DNA of 5,602 nt, taken from contig CASTQR010000113.1 of NCBI GenBank assembly GCA_949451265.1, positions 1 through 5,602 on the forward strand, written 5' to 3'. Every line of letters begins with the position of its first letter. Positions within the stretch are counted from its first letter, which is position 1. Of the stretch, positions 1 to 5,602 are shown piece by piece. Both the position numbers and the translations under genes were made by a program. This stretch comes from an uncultured Eubacteriales bacterium (lineage in GTDB: Bacteria; Bacillota_A; Clostridia; Oscillospirales; Oscillospiraceae). The notes under the pieces were generated by a model. That model was given only the letters and a program-made list of their open reading frames with translations. It searched no databases and was not told where the DNA came from.

Positions 1-695
1 ACGTCTACTTCGGCAAGCCCTGCGGCCTGATGGACCAGATGGGCTCGTCGGTGGGGGGCGCGGTGTTCATCGACTTCAATAACCCCGCTGACCCGGTGGT
101 GAAGAAGGTGGATTACGACTTTTCCAAATCAGGCTACGCCCTGTGTATCGTGGACACCGGCTCCAGCCACGGCGACCTGACGGACGACTACGCCGCCGTC
201 ACCCGGGAGATGGGGGCGGTGGCCGCCCACTTTGGCAAGGCGGTGCTCCGGGACGTGTCTGTGACGGACTTCCGCGCCGCCCTCCCCGCCCTGCGGGAGG
301 AGTGCGGCGACCGGGCGGTGCTGCGGGCCATCCACTTCTACGACGACGACCGCACGGCGAATCTGGAGGCCGCGGCTCTCAAGAACGGGGACTTCGACTT
401 CTTCCTGACCCTGGTGAACCAGTCCGGGCTGTCCTCCGCCCTCCACCTGCAAAACACCTGGTCTGTCCATAACCCCCGGCAGCAGGCTATCCCCCTGGCC
501 CTGGCGGAGGCCAAGCGGCTGCTGGACGGCGGGGCGGTCCGGGTTCACGGCGGCGGCTTCGCGGGCACCATCCAGGCGTGGGTGCCCCGCGGCGATCTGG
601 AGCTGTTCAAGAACGGCATGGAGGCCCTGTTCGGGGCAGGTAAGTGCCACGTGCTGCGCATCCGCCCCGTGGGCGGCTGCGTGGTGGCGGAATAA
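1..695 (+). CDS. galK: Galactokinase, C-terminal part (5' end outside window)
   Basis: Catalyses ATP-dependent phosphorylation of galactose to galactose-1-phosphate, the first committed step of the Leloir pathway, in the cytoplasm. The reading frame is open from base 3, and about 230 residues are visible, roughly the last half of a usual 390-430 residue galactokinase. The first visible residues contain the CGLMDQM block; its Asp (codon 33-35) corresponds to the catalytic Asp of GHMP-family galactokinases. A DTGSSHGDLTDDY segment follows at about 153-191, characteristic of the family. The glycine-rich third GHMP motif, HGGGFAGTIQAWVP, lies at about 546-587. The ATG at 30 lies inside the conserved block and is not the start. 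The stop TAA (693-695) is 15 bases before galT, so the two are co-transcribed. The family call is from motif recognition and is firm. Confidence 0.95.
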   Translation, partial: VYFGKPCGLMDQMGSSVGGAVFIDFNNPADPVVKKVDYDFSKSGYALCIVDTGSSHGDLTDDYAAVTREMGAVAAHFGKAVLRDVSVTDFRAALPALREECGDRAVLRAIHFYDDDRTANLEAAALKNGDFDFFLTLVNQSGLSSALHLQNTWSVHNPRQQAIPLALAEAKRLLDGGAVRVHGGGFAGTIQAWVPRGDLELFKNGMEALFGAGKCHVLRIRPVGGCVVAE

Positions 696-703
696 AGGAG
701 GGG
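694..703 (+). promoter_or_regulatory. Ribosome binding site of galT
   Basis: AAAGGAGGGG overlaps the last bases of the galK stop codon and sits 7 bases before the ATG at 711. It is a near-perfect Shine-Dalgarno sequence and fixes the galT start. Confidence 0.85.
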
Positions 704-710
704 CTCTATC

Positions 711-2201
711 ATGATTGACAACGCGGTTTCCAAGCTGGTGGCTTACGCCCTGCAAACGGGGCTCATCCAGCCCTGCGAGAAGGACTGGGCCGTCAACACC
801 ATCCTGGACGTTTTGAAGCTGGACAGCTACGCCCCCGCCGGGGAGGACTGGGGTCAGGTGGAGCTGGCCCCGGTTCTGGAGGAGCTGCTGGACGACGCCC
901 ACCAGCGGGGCGTGCTGACGGAAAACTCGGTGGTCTACCGGGATCTGTTCGACACCGAGATCATGGGGCGGCTCACCCCCCGGCCCGCCCAGGTCATTGA
1001 GAAGTTCCAGACCCTGTACGCGGACGATCCCAAGCGGGCCACCGACTGGTACTACAAGCTCAGCCAGGACACCAACTACATCCGCCGGGACCGCATCGCC
1101 AAAGACGTGCAGTGGAAGTCCCCCACGGAGTACGGCGAGCTGGACATCACCATCAACCTGTCCAAACCGGAGAAGGATCCCAAGGCCATCGCCGCCGCCA
1201 AAAACCTGCCCGCCTCCGCCTACCCCCGGTGCCAGCTGTGCGCCGAGAACGAGGGCTACGCGGGCCGGGTGAACCACCCGGCCCGGCAGAACCACCGGAT
1301 TGTGCCCATCACCATCAACGGCTCGCCCTGGTTTTTGCAGTACTCCCCCTATGTCTACTATAACGAGCACTGCATCTGCCTGAACGCAGAGCACACCCCC
1401 ATGAAGATCGACCGGGCCTGCTTCGGCAAGCTGCTGGACTTCGTGGGCCAGTTCCCCCACTACTTCGTGGGCTCCAACGCCGACCTGCCCATCGTGGGCG
1501 GCTCGATTTTGGCCCACGACCACTTCCAGGGCGGGCACTATGAGTTCGCCATGGCCAAGGCCCCGGTGGAGACCCCCTTCACCTTCCCCGGCTTTGAGGA
1601 CGTGGAGGCGGGCATCGTGAAGTGGCCCATGTCGGTGGTGCGGATCTCCTCCAAGAAGCCGGATCGGCTGGTGGATCTGGCGGATAAAATCCTCACCGCG
1701 TGGCGGGACTACACCGACGAGGCGGCGTTCATCTTCGCCGAGACGGACGGCGAGCCCCACAGCACCATCACCCCCATCGCCCGGAAGCGGGGGGAAAAGT
1801 TCGAGCTGGATCTGGTGCTGCGCAACAACATCACCACGGAGGAGCACCCCTTGGGGGTCTACCATCCCCACGCCGAGCTTCACCACATCAAGAAGGAAAA
1901 CATCGGGCTCATTGAGGTGATGGGGCTGGCCGTCCTCCCCGCCCGGTTGAAGGACGAGCTGGCCGCGGTGGCGGACGCGCTGGCCAACGGCAAGGATCTC
2001 CGGGCCAACGAGGCCACCGCCAAGCACGCCGACTGGGCGGAGGGCTTCGCCAAAAACTACACCATCACGGCGGACAACCCCCTGGACATCGTGAAGAAGG
2101 AGACGGGGCTGGTGTTCGCCAAGGTGCTGGAACACGCCGGCGTCTACGCCCGTACCCCCGAGGGGAAGGAAGCCTTCCTCCGGTTCCTGGCCTCCGTGTA
2201 A
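711..2201 (+). CDS. galT: UDP-glucose--hexose-1-phosphate uridylyltransferase, family 2
   Basis: Transfers UMP from UDP-glucose to galactose-1-phosphate, giving UDP-galactose and glucose-1-phosphate, the second Leloir step. The 496-residue product matches the length of the Firmicutes-type family 2 enzyme (about 490) rather than the roughly 350-residue E. coli type. Visible hallmarks are a CQLC cysteine pair (C174, C177) in the block CQLCAENEGYAGR, and a His-x-His-x-Gln active-site motif in AHDHFQGGHYEF (H269, H271, Q273). By family knowledge the second His is the likely uridylylated nucleophile. A further YHPHAELHHIKKENIGLIEVMG block lies at about 1860-1923. The ATG at 711 has a strong ribosome binding site. 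It follows galK directly and ends 33 bases before a terminator hairpin, so galT is the last gene of the gal operon. No regulator site is visible because the operon promoter is outside the window. Confidence 0.96.
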   Translation: MIDNAVSKLVAYALQTGLIQPCEKDWAVNTILDVLKLDSYAPAGEDWGQVELAPVLEELLDDAHQRGVLTENSVVYRDLFDTEIMGRLTPRPAQVIEKFQTLYADDPKRATDWYYKLSQDTNYIRRDRIAKDVQWKSPTEYGELDITINLSKPEKDPKAIAAAKNLPASAYPRCQLCAENEGYAGRVNHPARQNHRIVPITINGSPWFLQYSPYVYYNEHCICLNAEHTPMKIDRACFGKLLDFVGQFPHYFVGSNADLPIVGGSILAHDHFQGGHYEFAMAKAPVETPFTFPGFEDVEAGIVKWPMSVVRISSKKPDRLVDLADKILTAWRDYTDEAAFIFAETDGEPHSTITPIARKRGEKFELDLVLRNNITTEEHPLGVYHPHAELHHIKKENIGLIEVMGLAVLPARLKDELAAVADALANGKDLRANEATAKHADWAEGFAKNYTITADNPLDIVKKETGLVFAKVLEHAGVYARTPEGKEAFLRFLASV

Positions 2202-2207
2202 GCGGCC

Positions 2208-2236
2208 TTGCGTCTCCCCTGCCTTTGTGATAGAAT
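2208..2236 (+). promoter_or_regulatory. Putative sigma-A promoter with extended -10, for the pseudouridine synthase unit
   Basis: TTGCGT (2208-2213) is separated by exactly 17 bases from TAGAAT (2231-2236). The -10 is preceded by TGTG and one base (2226-2230), the Gram-positive extended -10 pattern TRTGN; the -10 itself matches TATAAT at 5 of 6 positions. The -35 matches only TTG. Transcription would start near 2243, inside the left arm of the gal terminator. The match is by eye and no start-site data exist. Confidence 0.5.
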
Positions 2237-2275
2237 ACCTCCGCACCCCCGTCCGGGCGTGCGGAGGTATTTTTT
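2234..2275 (+). terminator. Intrinsic terminator of the galK-galT operon
   Basis: A perfect 13-bp stem pairs 2234-2246 (AATACCTCCGCAC) with 2259-2271, with a 12-base loop, and the right arm runs into six T residues (2270-2275). It lies 33 bases after the galT stop, the usual place for a Rho-independent terminator, and separates gal expression from the next gene. Confidence 0.9.
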
Positions 2276-2280
2276 ACGCG

Positions 2281-2286
2281 GGAGGG
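2281..2286 (+). promoter_or_regulatory. Ribosome binding site selecting the TTG start at 2293
   Basis: GGAGGG is 6 bases before TTG at 2293, in frame with the synthase. It decides the start: the longer GTG start at 2227 would place 22 codons across the promoter and terminator hairpin, has no ribosome binding site, and adds residues unlike the family. Confidence 0.8.
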
Positions 2287-2292
2287 ATACCC

Positions 2293-3255
2293 TTGAAGGA
2301 ATTTACCATCGGCCCCAATGACGGGGGCCAGCGGCTGGACCGCTGGCTGGACAAGGCGGTGCCCCTCCTTCCAGCCCCGCTGGCCCAGAAGTACCTCCGC
2401 CTGAAGCGGGTAAAGCTGAACGGGAAGCCCGCCAAGCGGGACGCACGGCTCCGGGAGGGGGACGTGCTCCAGCTCTACCTCAACGACGAGTTTTTCGACG
2501 CGCCCACCCCGGACAACGCCTTCCTCCGGGTGGCGAAGCCCCGGCTGGAAATTCTGTATGAGGACGGGGATCTGCTGCTGCTGAATAAGCGCCCCGGCAT
2601 GGTGGTCCACCCCGACGACAAGGAGCAGGTGGACACGCTGATCACCCACGTCCAGGCGTACCTGTACCAGAAGCGGGAGTGGTCGCCCTATAAGGAACAC
2701 ACTTTCGCTCCGGCGCTGTGTAACCGGATCGACCGGAACACCGGGGGGATCGTCATCGCCGCCAAAACGGCGGAGGCTCTGCGGGTGATGAACCAGAAGA
2801 TCCGGGACCGGGAGCTGCAAAAGCTGTACCTGTGCGTGATCCACGGCGAGATGTCGCCCCGGGAGGGACAGCTCAAGGGGTATCTTTTGAAGGACGGGAA
2901 CAGGGCCCAGGTGCGGGTATACGACCGCCCCGTACCCGGGGGCCGGACCGCGGTGACGCTGTACCGCACCCTGGAAACGCGAAACGGCCTGTCGCTGGTG
3001 GAGTGCGACCTCATCACCGGGCGCACCCACCAGATCCGGGCCCAGTTCGCCGCCACCGGACACCCCCTCTTAGGGGACGGCAAATATGGCCGGGAGCGGG
3101 ACAATAAGCGGTTCGGCCGGCGGTACCAGGCGCTGTACTCCTACAAGCTGCGGTTTGAGTTTACCACCGACGCGGGCTGTCTCAACCACCTGAACGGGCG
3201 GGAGTGGACGGTGGAGGATGTGGATTTTGTGGAGGAGTATTTCCCGAAGGGGTGA
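2293..3255 (+). CDS. RluA-family rRNA/tRNA pseudouridine synthase (RluC/RluD-like)
   Basis: Isomerises specific uridines to pseudouridine in structured RNA, probably 23S rRNA; the exact target cannot be read from the sequence. The product is 320 residues, normal for RluC/RluD-type enzymes. An N-terminal S4 RNA-binding domain covers about residues 12-62 (GQRLDRWLDK through RLREGDVLQLY). The catalytic domain follows: LLLLNKRPGMVVHP at about 94-107, the catalytic-Asp motif NRIDRNTGG with D147 (codon 2731-2733), and GRTHQIR at 243-249 followed by GHPLLGDGKYG. The usual HRLDR is NRIDR here, a substitution I associate with clostridial paralogues. Start TTG at 2293 is chosen from its ribosome binding site and because the protein then opens with KEFTIGPNDGGQRLDRWL, directly before S4. 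It is probably the first gene of a unit with the acetyltransferase 6 bases downstream. Confidence 0.93.
   Translation: MKEFTIGPNDGGQRLDRWLDKAVPLLPAPLAQKYLRLKRVKLNGKPAKRDARLREGDVLQLYLNDEFFDAPTPDNAFLRVAKPRLEILYEDGDLLLLNKRPGMVVHPDDKEQVDTLITHVQAYLYQKREWSPYKEHTFAPALCNRIDRNTGGIVIAAKTAEALRVMNQKIRDRELQKLYLCVIHGEMSPREGQLKGYLLKDGNRAQVRVYDRPVPGGRTAVTLYRTLETRNGLSLVECDLITGRTHQIRAQFAATGHPLLGDGKYGRERDNKRFGRRYQALYSYKLRFEFTTDAGCLNHLNGREWTVEDVDFVEEYFPKG
3247..3252 (+). promoter_or_regulatory. Ribosome binding site of the acetyltransferase gene
   Basis: AAGGGG lies in the last codons of the synthase gene, 9 bases before the GTG at 3262. It supports the GTG start and translational coupling to the upstream gene. 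Confidence 0.6.
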
Positions 3256-3261
3256 ACGGGC

Positions 3262-3723
3262 GTGGATTGGGAGATTGTAAACCTGCGGGAGCGGCCTGAG
3301 CTTTTGGAGCGGGCGGCGGCGTGGTTCCATGCGAAGTGGGGCATCCCGCTGGCCGCCTACCGGGAGAGTATGGCGGAATGTGTTGAGGGAAAAGGCCCCG
3401 TTCCCCAGTGGTACCTGGCGATGGACGGGACGGAGATCCTGGGCGGGCTGGGCGTTATCGAGAACGACTTCCACCACCGGAAGGACTTGGCCCCCAACGT
3501 GTGCGCCGTCTACGTGGAGGAGGCGTACCGCCGCCGGGGCCTTGCCGGGACGCTGCTGGAACACGTCTGCCGGGACATGGCGGGGCTGGGAGTGGATACC
3601 CTGTACCTACTCACCGGCCACACCGGTTTTTATGAGCGGTACGGCTGGGAATTTTTCTGCATGGCCCAGGGGGACGGGGAGGATACGCCCTCCCGGATGT
3701 ATGTCCGAAGGTGGGGCGGATGA
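3262..3723 (+). CDS. GNAT-family N-acetyltransferase
   Basis: Predicted to move an acetyl group from acetyl-CoA to an amine; the acceptor is unknown. The 153-residue product is a single GNAT domain. The acetyl-CoA motif A is VCAVYVEEAYRRRGLAGTLL (about residues 80-99), where R90-x-x-G93-x-A95 is the pyrophosphate-binding signature. A motif-B-like FYERYGW lies at 123-129, and an LGGLGVIEND strand at about 60-69. The N-terminal stretch WFHAKWGIP resembles small clostridial acetyltransferases. Start GTG at 3262 has AAGGGG 9 bases upstream; the next in-frame Met (residue 37) would remove the first helix. It begins 6 bases after the synthase stop and ends exactly where the next gene's first possible start begins, so all three are one transcription unit. 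Fold assignment is firm; substrate is not. Confidence 0.9.
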   Translation: MDWEIVNLRERPELLERAAAWFHAKWGIPLAAYRESMAECVEGKGPVPQWYLAMDGTEILGGLGVIENDFHHRKDLAPNVCAVYVEEAYRRRGLAGTLLEHVCRDMAGLGVDTLYLLTGHTGFYERYGWEFFCMAQGDGEDTPSRMYVRRWGG

Positions 3724-4016
3724 GTGATGCGGGACATCAAAACTTATAAGTTCGGGTTTGACCCGTGGGGGCTTGGGCTGTTTCTGGCGATCATGCTCCC
3801 CAATTTCCTGTGGTTCGCGGTTCCCGCGCCCAACGATATTCTGCGGGCGAAGTCCGTCACGCCCCTGCTGGACGGCGCGGGGCAGGTTTTTCAAATCGTC
3901 ATGGCGGCGGCGCTGTGCGGGTGATCCATCCAACGCGCGGTGAATCCATCAAACGCGGGCTGGCGGCAGGGGCTTTGCGGTGTGCCATCGAAAAACCCCC
4001 GGCGCGGTCTGAATGA
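3724..4016 (+). pseudogene. Truncated, probably frameshifted small membrane-protein gene
   Basis: The open frame from GTG 3724 (or ATG 3727) to TGA 3922-3924 encodes 65-66 residues. They include a hydrophobic segment GLGLFLAIMLPNFLWFAVPAP (about residues 16-36) and a second that starts at VFQIVMAAALC and is cut off after a few residues. I recall clostridial hypothetical membrane proteins of about 150 residues, with several membrane segments, that open with similar FDPWGL, LPNFIWFA, PAPNDILR and SVTP blocks. This is memory, not a search. After the stop, a different frame reads VIHPTRG, ESIKRG and LAAGALRCAI, plausible family-like continuation, until it runs into the terminator and stops at 4014-4016. 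This suggests one frameshift plus loss of the 3' half. Alternatively it is a genuine 66-residue membrane peptide. Its start abuts the acetyltransferase stop. The function is not recognised. Confidence 0.55.
3921..3958 (+). repeat. Imperfect tandem duplication of about 19 bases
   Basis: Copy 1, GTGATCCATCCAACGCGCG (3921-3939), is directly followed by copy 2, GTGAATCCATCAAACGCGG (3940-3958). They share GTGA, TCCATC and AACGCG in the same order. The repeat falls exactly where the membrane-protein gene loses its frame. Confidence 0.6.
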
Positions 4017-4032
4017 CCGCGCCGGGGGTTTT
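3991..4032. terminator. Bidirectional intrinsic terminator between convergent units
   Basis: A perfect 18-bp stem pairs 3992-4009 with 4015-4032 around a 5-base loop (TGAAT). The core is CCCCCGGCGCGGTC, flanked by A residues on the left and T residues on the right. This gives a U tract on the plus-strand transcript (4029-4032, then CCCTTT) and on the minus-strand transcript (complement of 3991-3995). It lies 8 bases beyond the copA stop, so it ends copA transcripts and also the synthase/acetyltransferase unit. Confidence 0.92.
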
Positions 4033-4040
4033 CCCTTTAT

Positions 4041-4241
4041 TCAGGAAATGCTGACCACCTGATATCCGGCCTCCTCCACGGCGGCGCGGATGGCGTCGTC
4101 GGCCACGTCGCCGGTGACGGTGGCGGTCTTGCTGTCCAGATCCACGGCGGCGGACACGCCGGGGAGGGCGTTCAGGGCCTTGTCCACGTGGGCGCGGCAG
4201 TTCTGGCACATCATGCCCTCGATCACAACTTTCTTTTCCAT
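4041..4241 (-). other. Possible internally initiated CopZ-like copper chaperone, in frame within copA
   Basis: Within the copA frame, an ATG at 4241-4239 is preceded by AAAGGAG (4259-4253), an excellent Shine-Dalgarno with an 11-base gap. Starting there gives a 66-residue protein (MEKKVVIEGMMCQNCRAHV...) that is a complete single HMA domain with its CxxC copper site, about the length of a free CopZ chaperone. It could be a second product made by internal initiation alongside the fusion, or a relic of a separate copZ gene whose upstream stop was lost. The sequence shows the site; use of the site is inferred. The 11-base gap is slightly long. Confidence 0.45.
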
Positions 4242-5602
4242 GGTGCTTTGTTCTCCTTTCACTTCAACGGCGGTATTTTCGCCGGATTTCACGTTGGAAC
4301 TGTCAGTTTCGCGCCGGAGGCTGGGCTTGAAGAACCGCAGCCGCAGGGCATTGGACACCACGCACACCGAGCTGAAGCTCATGGCGGCCCCGGCGATCAT
4401 GGGGCTGAGCTGGGGCCCGCCCCAGATGGCAAGCACCCCCGCCGCCACCGGGATGCAGATGGCGTTGTAGAAGAAGGCCCAGAACAGGTTCTGCTTCACG
4501 TTGCGGATGGTGGCCCGGGACAGCTCCACCGCCGTCACCGCGTCCGCCAGATCCGACTTCATCAGCACGATGTCGGCGCTCTCGATGGCCACATCCGTCC
4601 CCGCGCCGATGGCCAGGCCCACGTCCGCCCGTGCCAGGGCCGGGGCGTCGTTGATGCCGTCCCCCACCATAGCCACCTTCTCGCCCTGGGCCTGGAGGGC
4701 GGCGATCTGCCGCTCCTTGTCCGCGGGCAGCACCTCGCTCACCACCTGGGTGAGGCCCAGCTCTTTGCCGATGGCCTCGGCGGTGCGCCTGTTGTCGCCG
4801 GTCAGCATCACCACCTTGAGGCCCAGACGCTGGAAGCCCTCGATGGCTGCGCGGCTGGTGGGCTTCACCGTGTCCGCCACGGCGATGATGCCGATGGGCT
4901 TCCCGTCCTCCACAAAGAACAGGGGGGTCTTGCCCTGCTTGGCGAGTTCGTCCGCGATCATGGTATCCCGGCCCAGCTCCACCCTGGCGTCCGCCAGCAT
5001 GGCAGCGTTGCCCGCCAGATAGGATGCGCCTTGGATGATCCCCCGGACGCCCTTGCCGTGGACGGCCTCAAACCCCGTCACCGGGGCCAGGGGGATGGAG
5101 CGGTCAGCCGCCTCCTCCACAATGGCCGCGCCCAGGGGGTGCTCTGACGGCTTTTCCAGGGAGGCCGCCACACACAAAAGCTCCTCCGCGGTTGTTTTGC
5201 CCAGGGGGTACAGGTCGGTGACCTTGGGCTTCCCTTCGGTGACAGTGCCCGTCTTGTCCAGCACCACGGTGGTCACCGCCCGCAGATGTTCCAGCCCCTC
5301 GGCGGACTTCACCAGGATGCCGTGCTCCGCCCCTTTTCCGGTGCCCACCATAATTGCCACGGGGGTGGCAAGGCCCAGGGCGCAGGGGCAGGAGATCACC
5401 AGCACCGCCACGCCGGAGGTCAGCGCCCGCTCCACCGATCCGGTGGCGATCATCCACACCACGGCGGTGATCAGGGCGATGGCCATCACCACCGGGACGA
5501 ACACCTCCGCCACCTTGTCCGCCAGCTTGGCGATGGGTGCCTTTGACGAGGCCGCCTCGTCCACCAGCCGGATCATCTGGGCCAGGGTGGTGTCCTGGCC
5601 CA
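4041..5602 (-). CDS. copA: Cu+-exporting P1B-type ATPase with C-terminal HMA domain (5' end outside window)
   Basis: Pumps Cu+ out of the cytoplasm using ATP; an integral membrane protein. The frame is open to the window edge, so the start is missing; about 519 residues are visible. Numbering from the internal Met at 5576: two membrane helices at about 22-44 and 51-78, the second with the CPC metal site (63-65); phosphorylation motif DKTGT with D107; SEHPLG at 144-149 (nucleotide-binding HP motif); TGDN at 259-262; VGDGINDAPAL at 304-314; a final helix pair with YNAICIP (370-376) and MSFSSVCVVSNALRL (399-413). CPC plus YN and MSxSS is the Cu+/Ag+ (P1B-1) pattern. A roughly 32-residue AT-richer linker leads to an HMA domain (446-511) with GMMCQNC (C457, C460). 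All catalytic residues in view are intact. It ends 8 bases from a strong terminator. The promoter and any copper sensor lie outside. Confidence 0.95.
   Translation of the reverse strand, partial: GQDTTLAQMIRLVDEAASSKAPIAKLADKVAEVFVPVVMAIALITAVVWMIATGSVERALTSGVAVLVISCPCALGLATPVAIMVGTGKGAEHGILVKSAEGLEHLRAVTTVVLDKTGTVTEGKPKVTDLYPLGKTTAEELLCVAASLEKPSEHPLGAAIVEEAADRSIPLAPVTGFEAVHGKGVRGIIQGASYLAGNAAMLADARVELGRDTMIADELAKQGKTPLFFVEDGKPIGIIAVADTVKPTSRAAIEGFQRLGLKVVMLTGDNRRTAEAIGKELGLTQVVSEVLPADKERQIAALQAQGEKVAMVGDGINDAPALARADVGLAIGAGTDVAIESADIVLMKSDLADAVTAVELSRATIRNVKQNLFWAFFYNAICIPVAAGVLAIWGGPQLSPMIAGAAMSFSSVCVVSNALRLRFFKPSLRRETDSSNVKSGENTAVEVKGEQSTMEKKVVIEGMMCQNCRAHVDKALNALPGVSAAVDLDSKTATVTGDVADDAIRAAVEEAGYQVVSIS
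4253..4259 (-). promoter_or_regulatory. Internal Shine-Dalgarno within copA
   Basis: Read on the minus strand this is AAAGGAG, in the codons for KGE of the linker before the HMA domain, 11 bases ahead of an in-frame ATG. The flanking linker (4242-4317) is visibly AT-richer than the rest of copA, as expected of former intergenic DNA. Confidence 0.5.

Noticed and set aside
30..32. ATG as a possible galK start
   Set aside because: It lies inside the conserved CGLMDQM block of galactokinase, and the frame stays open to the left edge, so the true start is outside the window.
129..2246. A 705-residue minus-strand open frame covering galT and most of galK
   Set aside because: It lies entirely antisense to two firmly identified genes, is rich in Gly, Val, Leu, Pro and His as expected for the shadow of GC-rich codons, shows no recognisable domain, and begins inside the gal terminator without a ribosome binding site.
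2065..3063. A 332-residue minus-strand open frame across the galT end and the pseudouridine synthase gene
   Set aside because: Antisense to conserved catalytic motifs on the plus strand, crosses the terminator hairpin, and has no recognisable domain.
3607..3933. A 108-residue minus-strand open frame opposite the acetyltransferase end
   Set aside because: Charged, proline-rich shadow sequence with no ribosome binding site, antisense to the GNAT motif region.
3992..4032. Inverted repeat considered as a mobile-element end or attachment site
   Set aside because: Perfect stem, short loop and U tracts on both sides at the 3' ends of convergent genes are fully explained by a bidirectional terminator; there is no transposase or target duplication nearby.
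4188..5147. A 319-residue plus-strand open frame antisense to copA
   Set aside because: His/Gly/Ala-rich composition typical of the complement of GC-rich coding sequence, while the opposite strand carries all P-type ATPase motifs in order.
5574..5576. ATG (minus strand) as a possible start of copA
   Set aside because: It is the Met in TTLAQMIRLV, a conserved segment of the actuator-domain region, and the frame is open to the window edge.

Overview
The window is a GC-rich, densely coded bacterial segment that looks like an Oscillospiraceae-type (Clostridia) gut Firmicute. The reasons are the family-2 (Firmicutes-type) galactose-1-phosphate uridylyltransferase, strong AGGAGG-like ribosome binding sites, frequent GTG/TTG starts, and a pseudouridine synthase and CopA of clostridial flavour. 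The assignment is an inference from protein style and base composition, not from a search.

Layout, left to right. (1) The 3' part of galK (galactokinase) and a complete galT form a tightly spaced plus-strand Leloir-pathway operon (1-2201). It closes with a strong intrinsic terminator at 2234-2275. (2) A second plus-strand unit follows: an RluA-family pseudouridine synthase (true start most likely TTG at 2293), a GNAT acetyltransferase 6 bases later, and a short, apparently decayed membrane-protein gene that starts at the acetyltransferase stop (2293 to about 3990). A good extended -10 promoter for this unit lies inside the left edge of the gal terminator. (3) A long perfect hairpin at 3992-4032, U-tracted on both strands, separates this unit from (4) the convergent minus-strand gene for a Cu+-exporting P1B ATPase (CopA). 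CopA runs off the right edge and carries a metal-binding HMA domain at its C-terminus.

How the genes work together: GalK phosphorylates galactose and GalT exchanges it into UDP-galactose, giving galactose catabolism; the epimerase and transport genes would lie to the left. The synthase and acetyltransferase are a housekeeping or maintenance pair with no evident link to galactose. CopA is an independent copper-efflux unit.

No wholly new system is evident. The three points most worth a second look are: an internal ribosome binding site and ATG inside copA that could release a free 66-residue CopZ-like copper chaperone; the nested promoter/terminator between galT and the synthase gene; and the truncated, frameshifted membrane-protein gene butting against the shared terminator.
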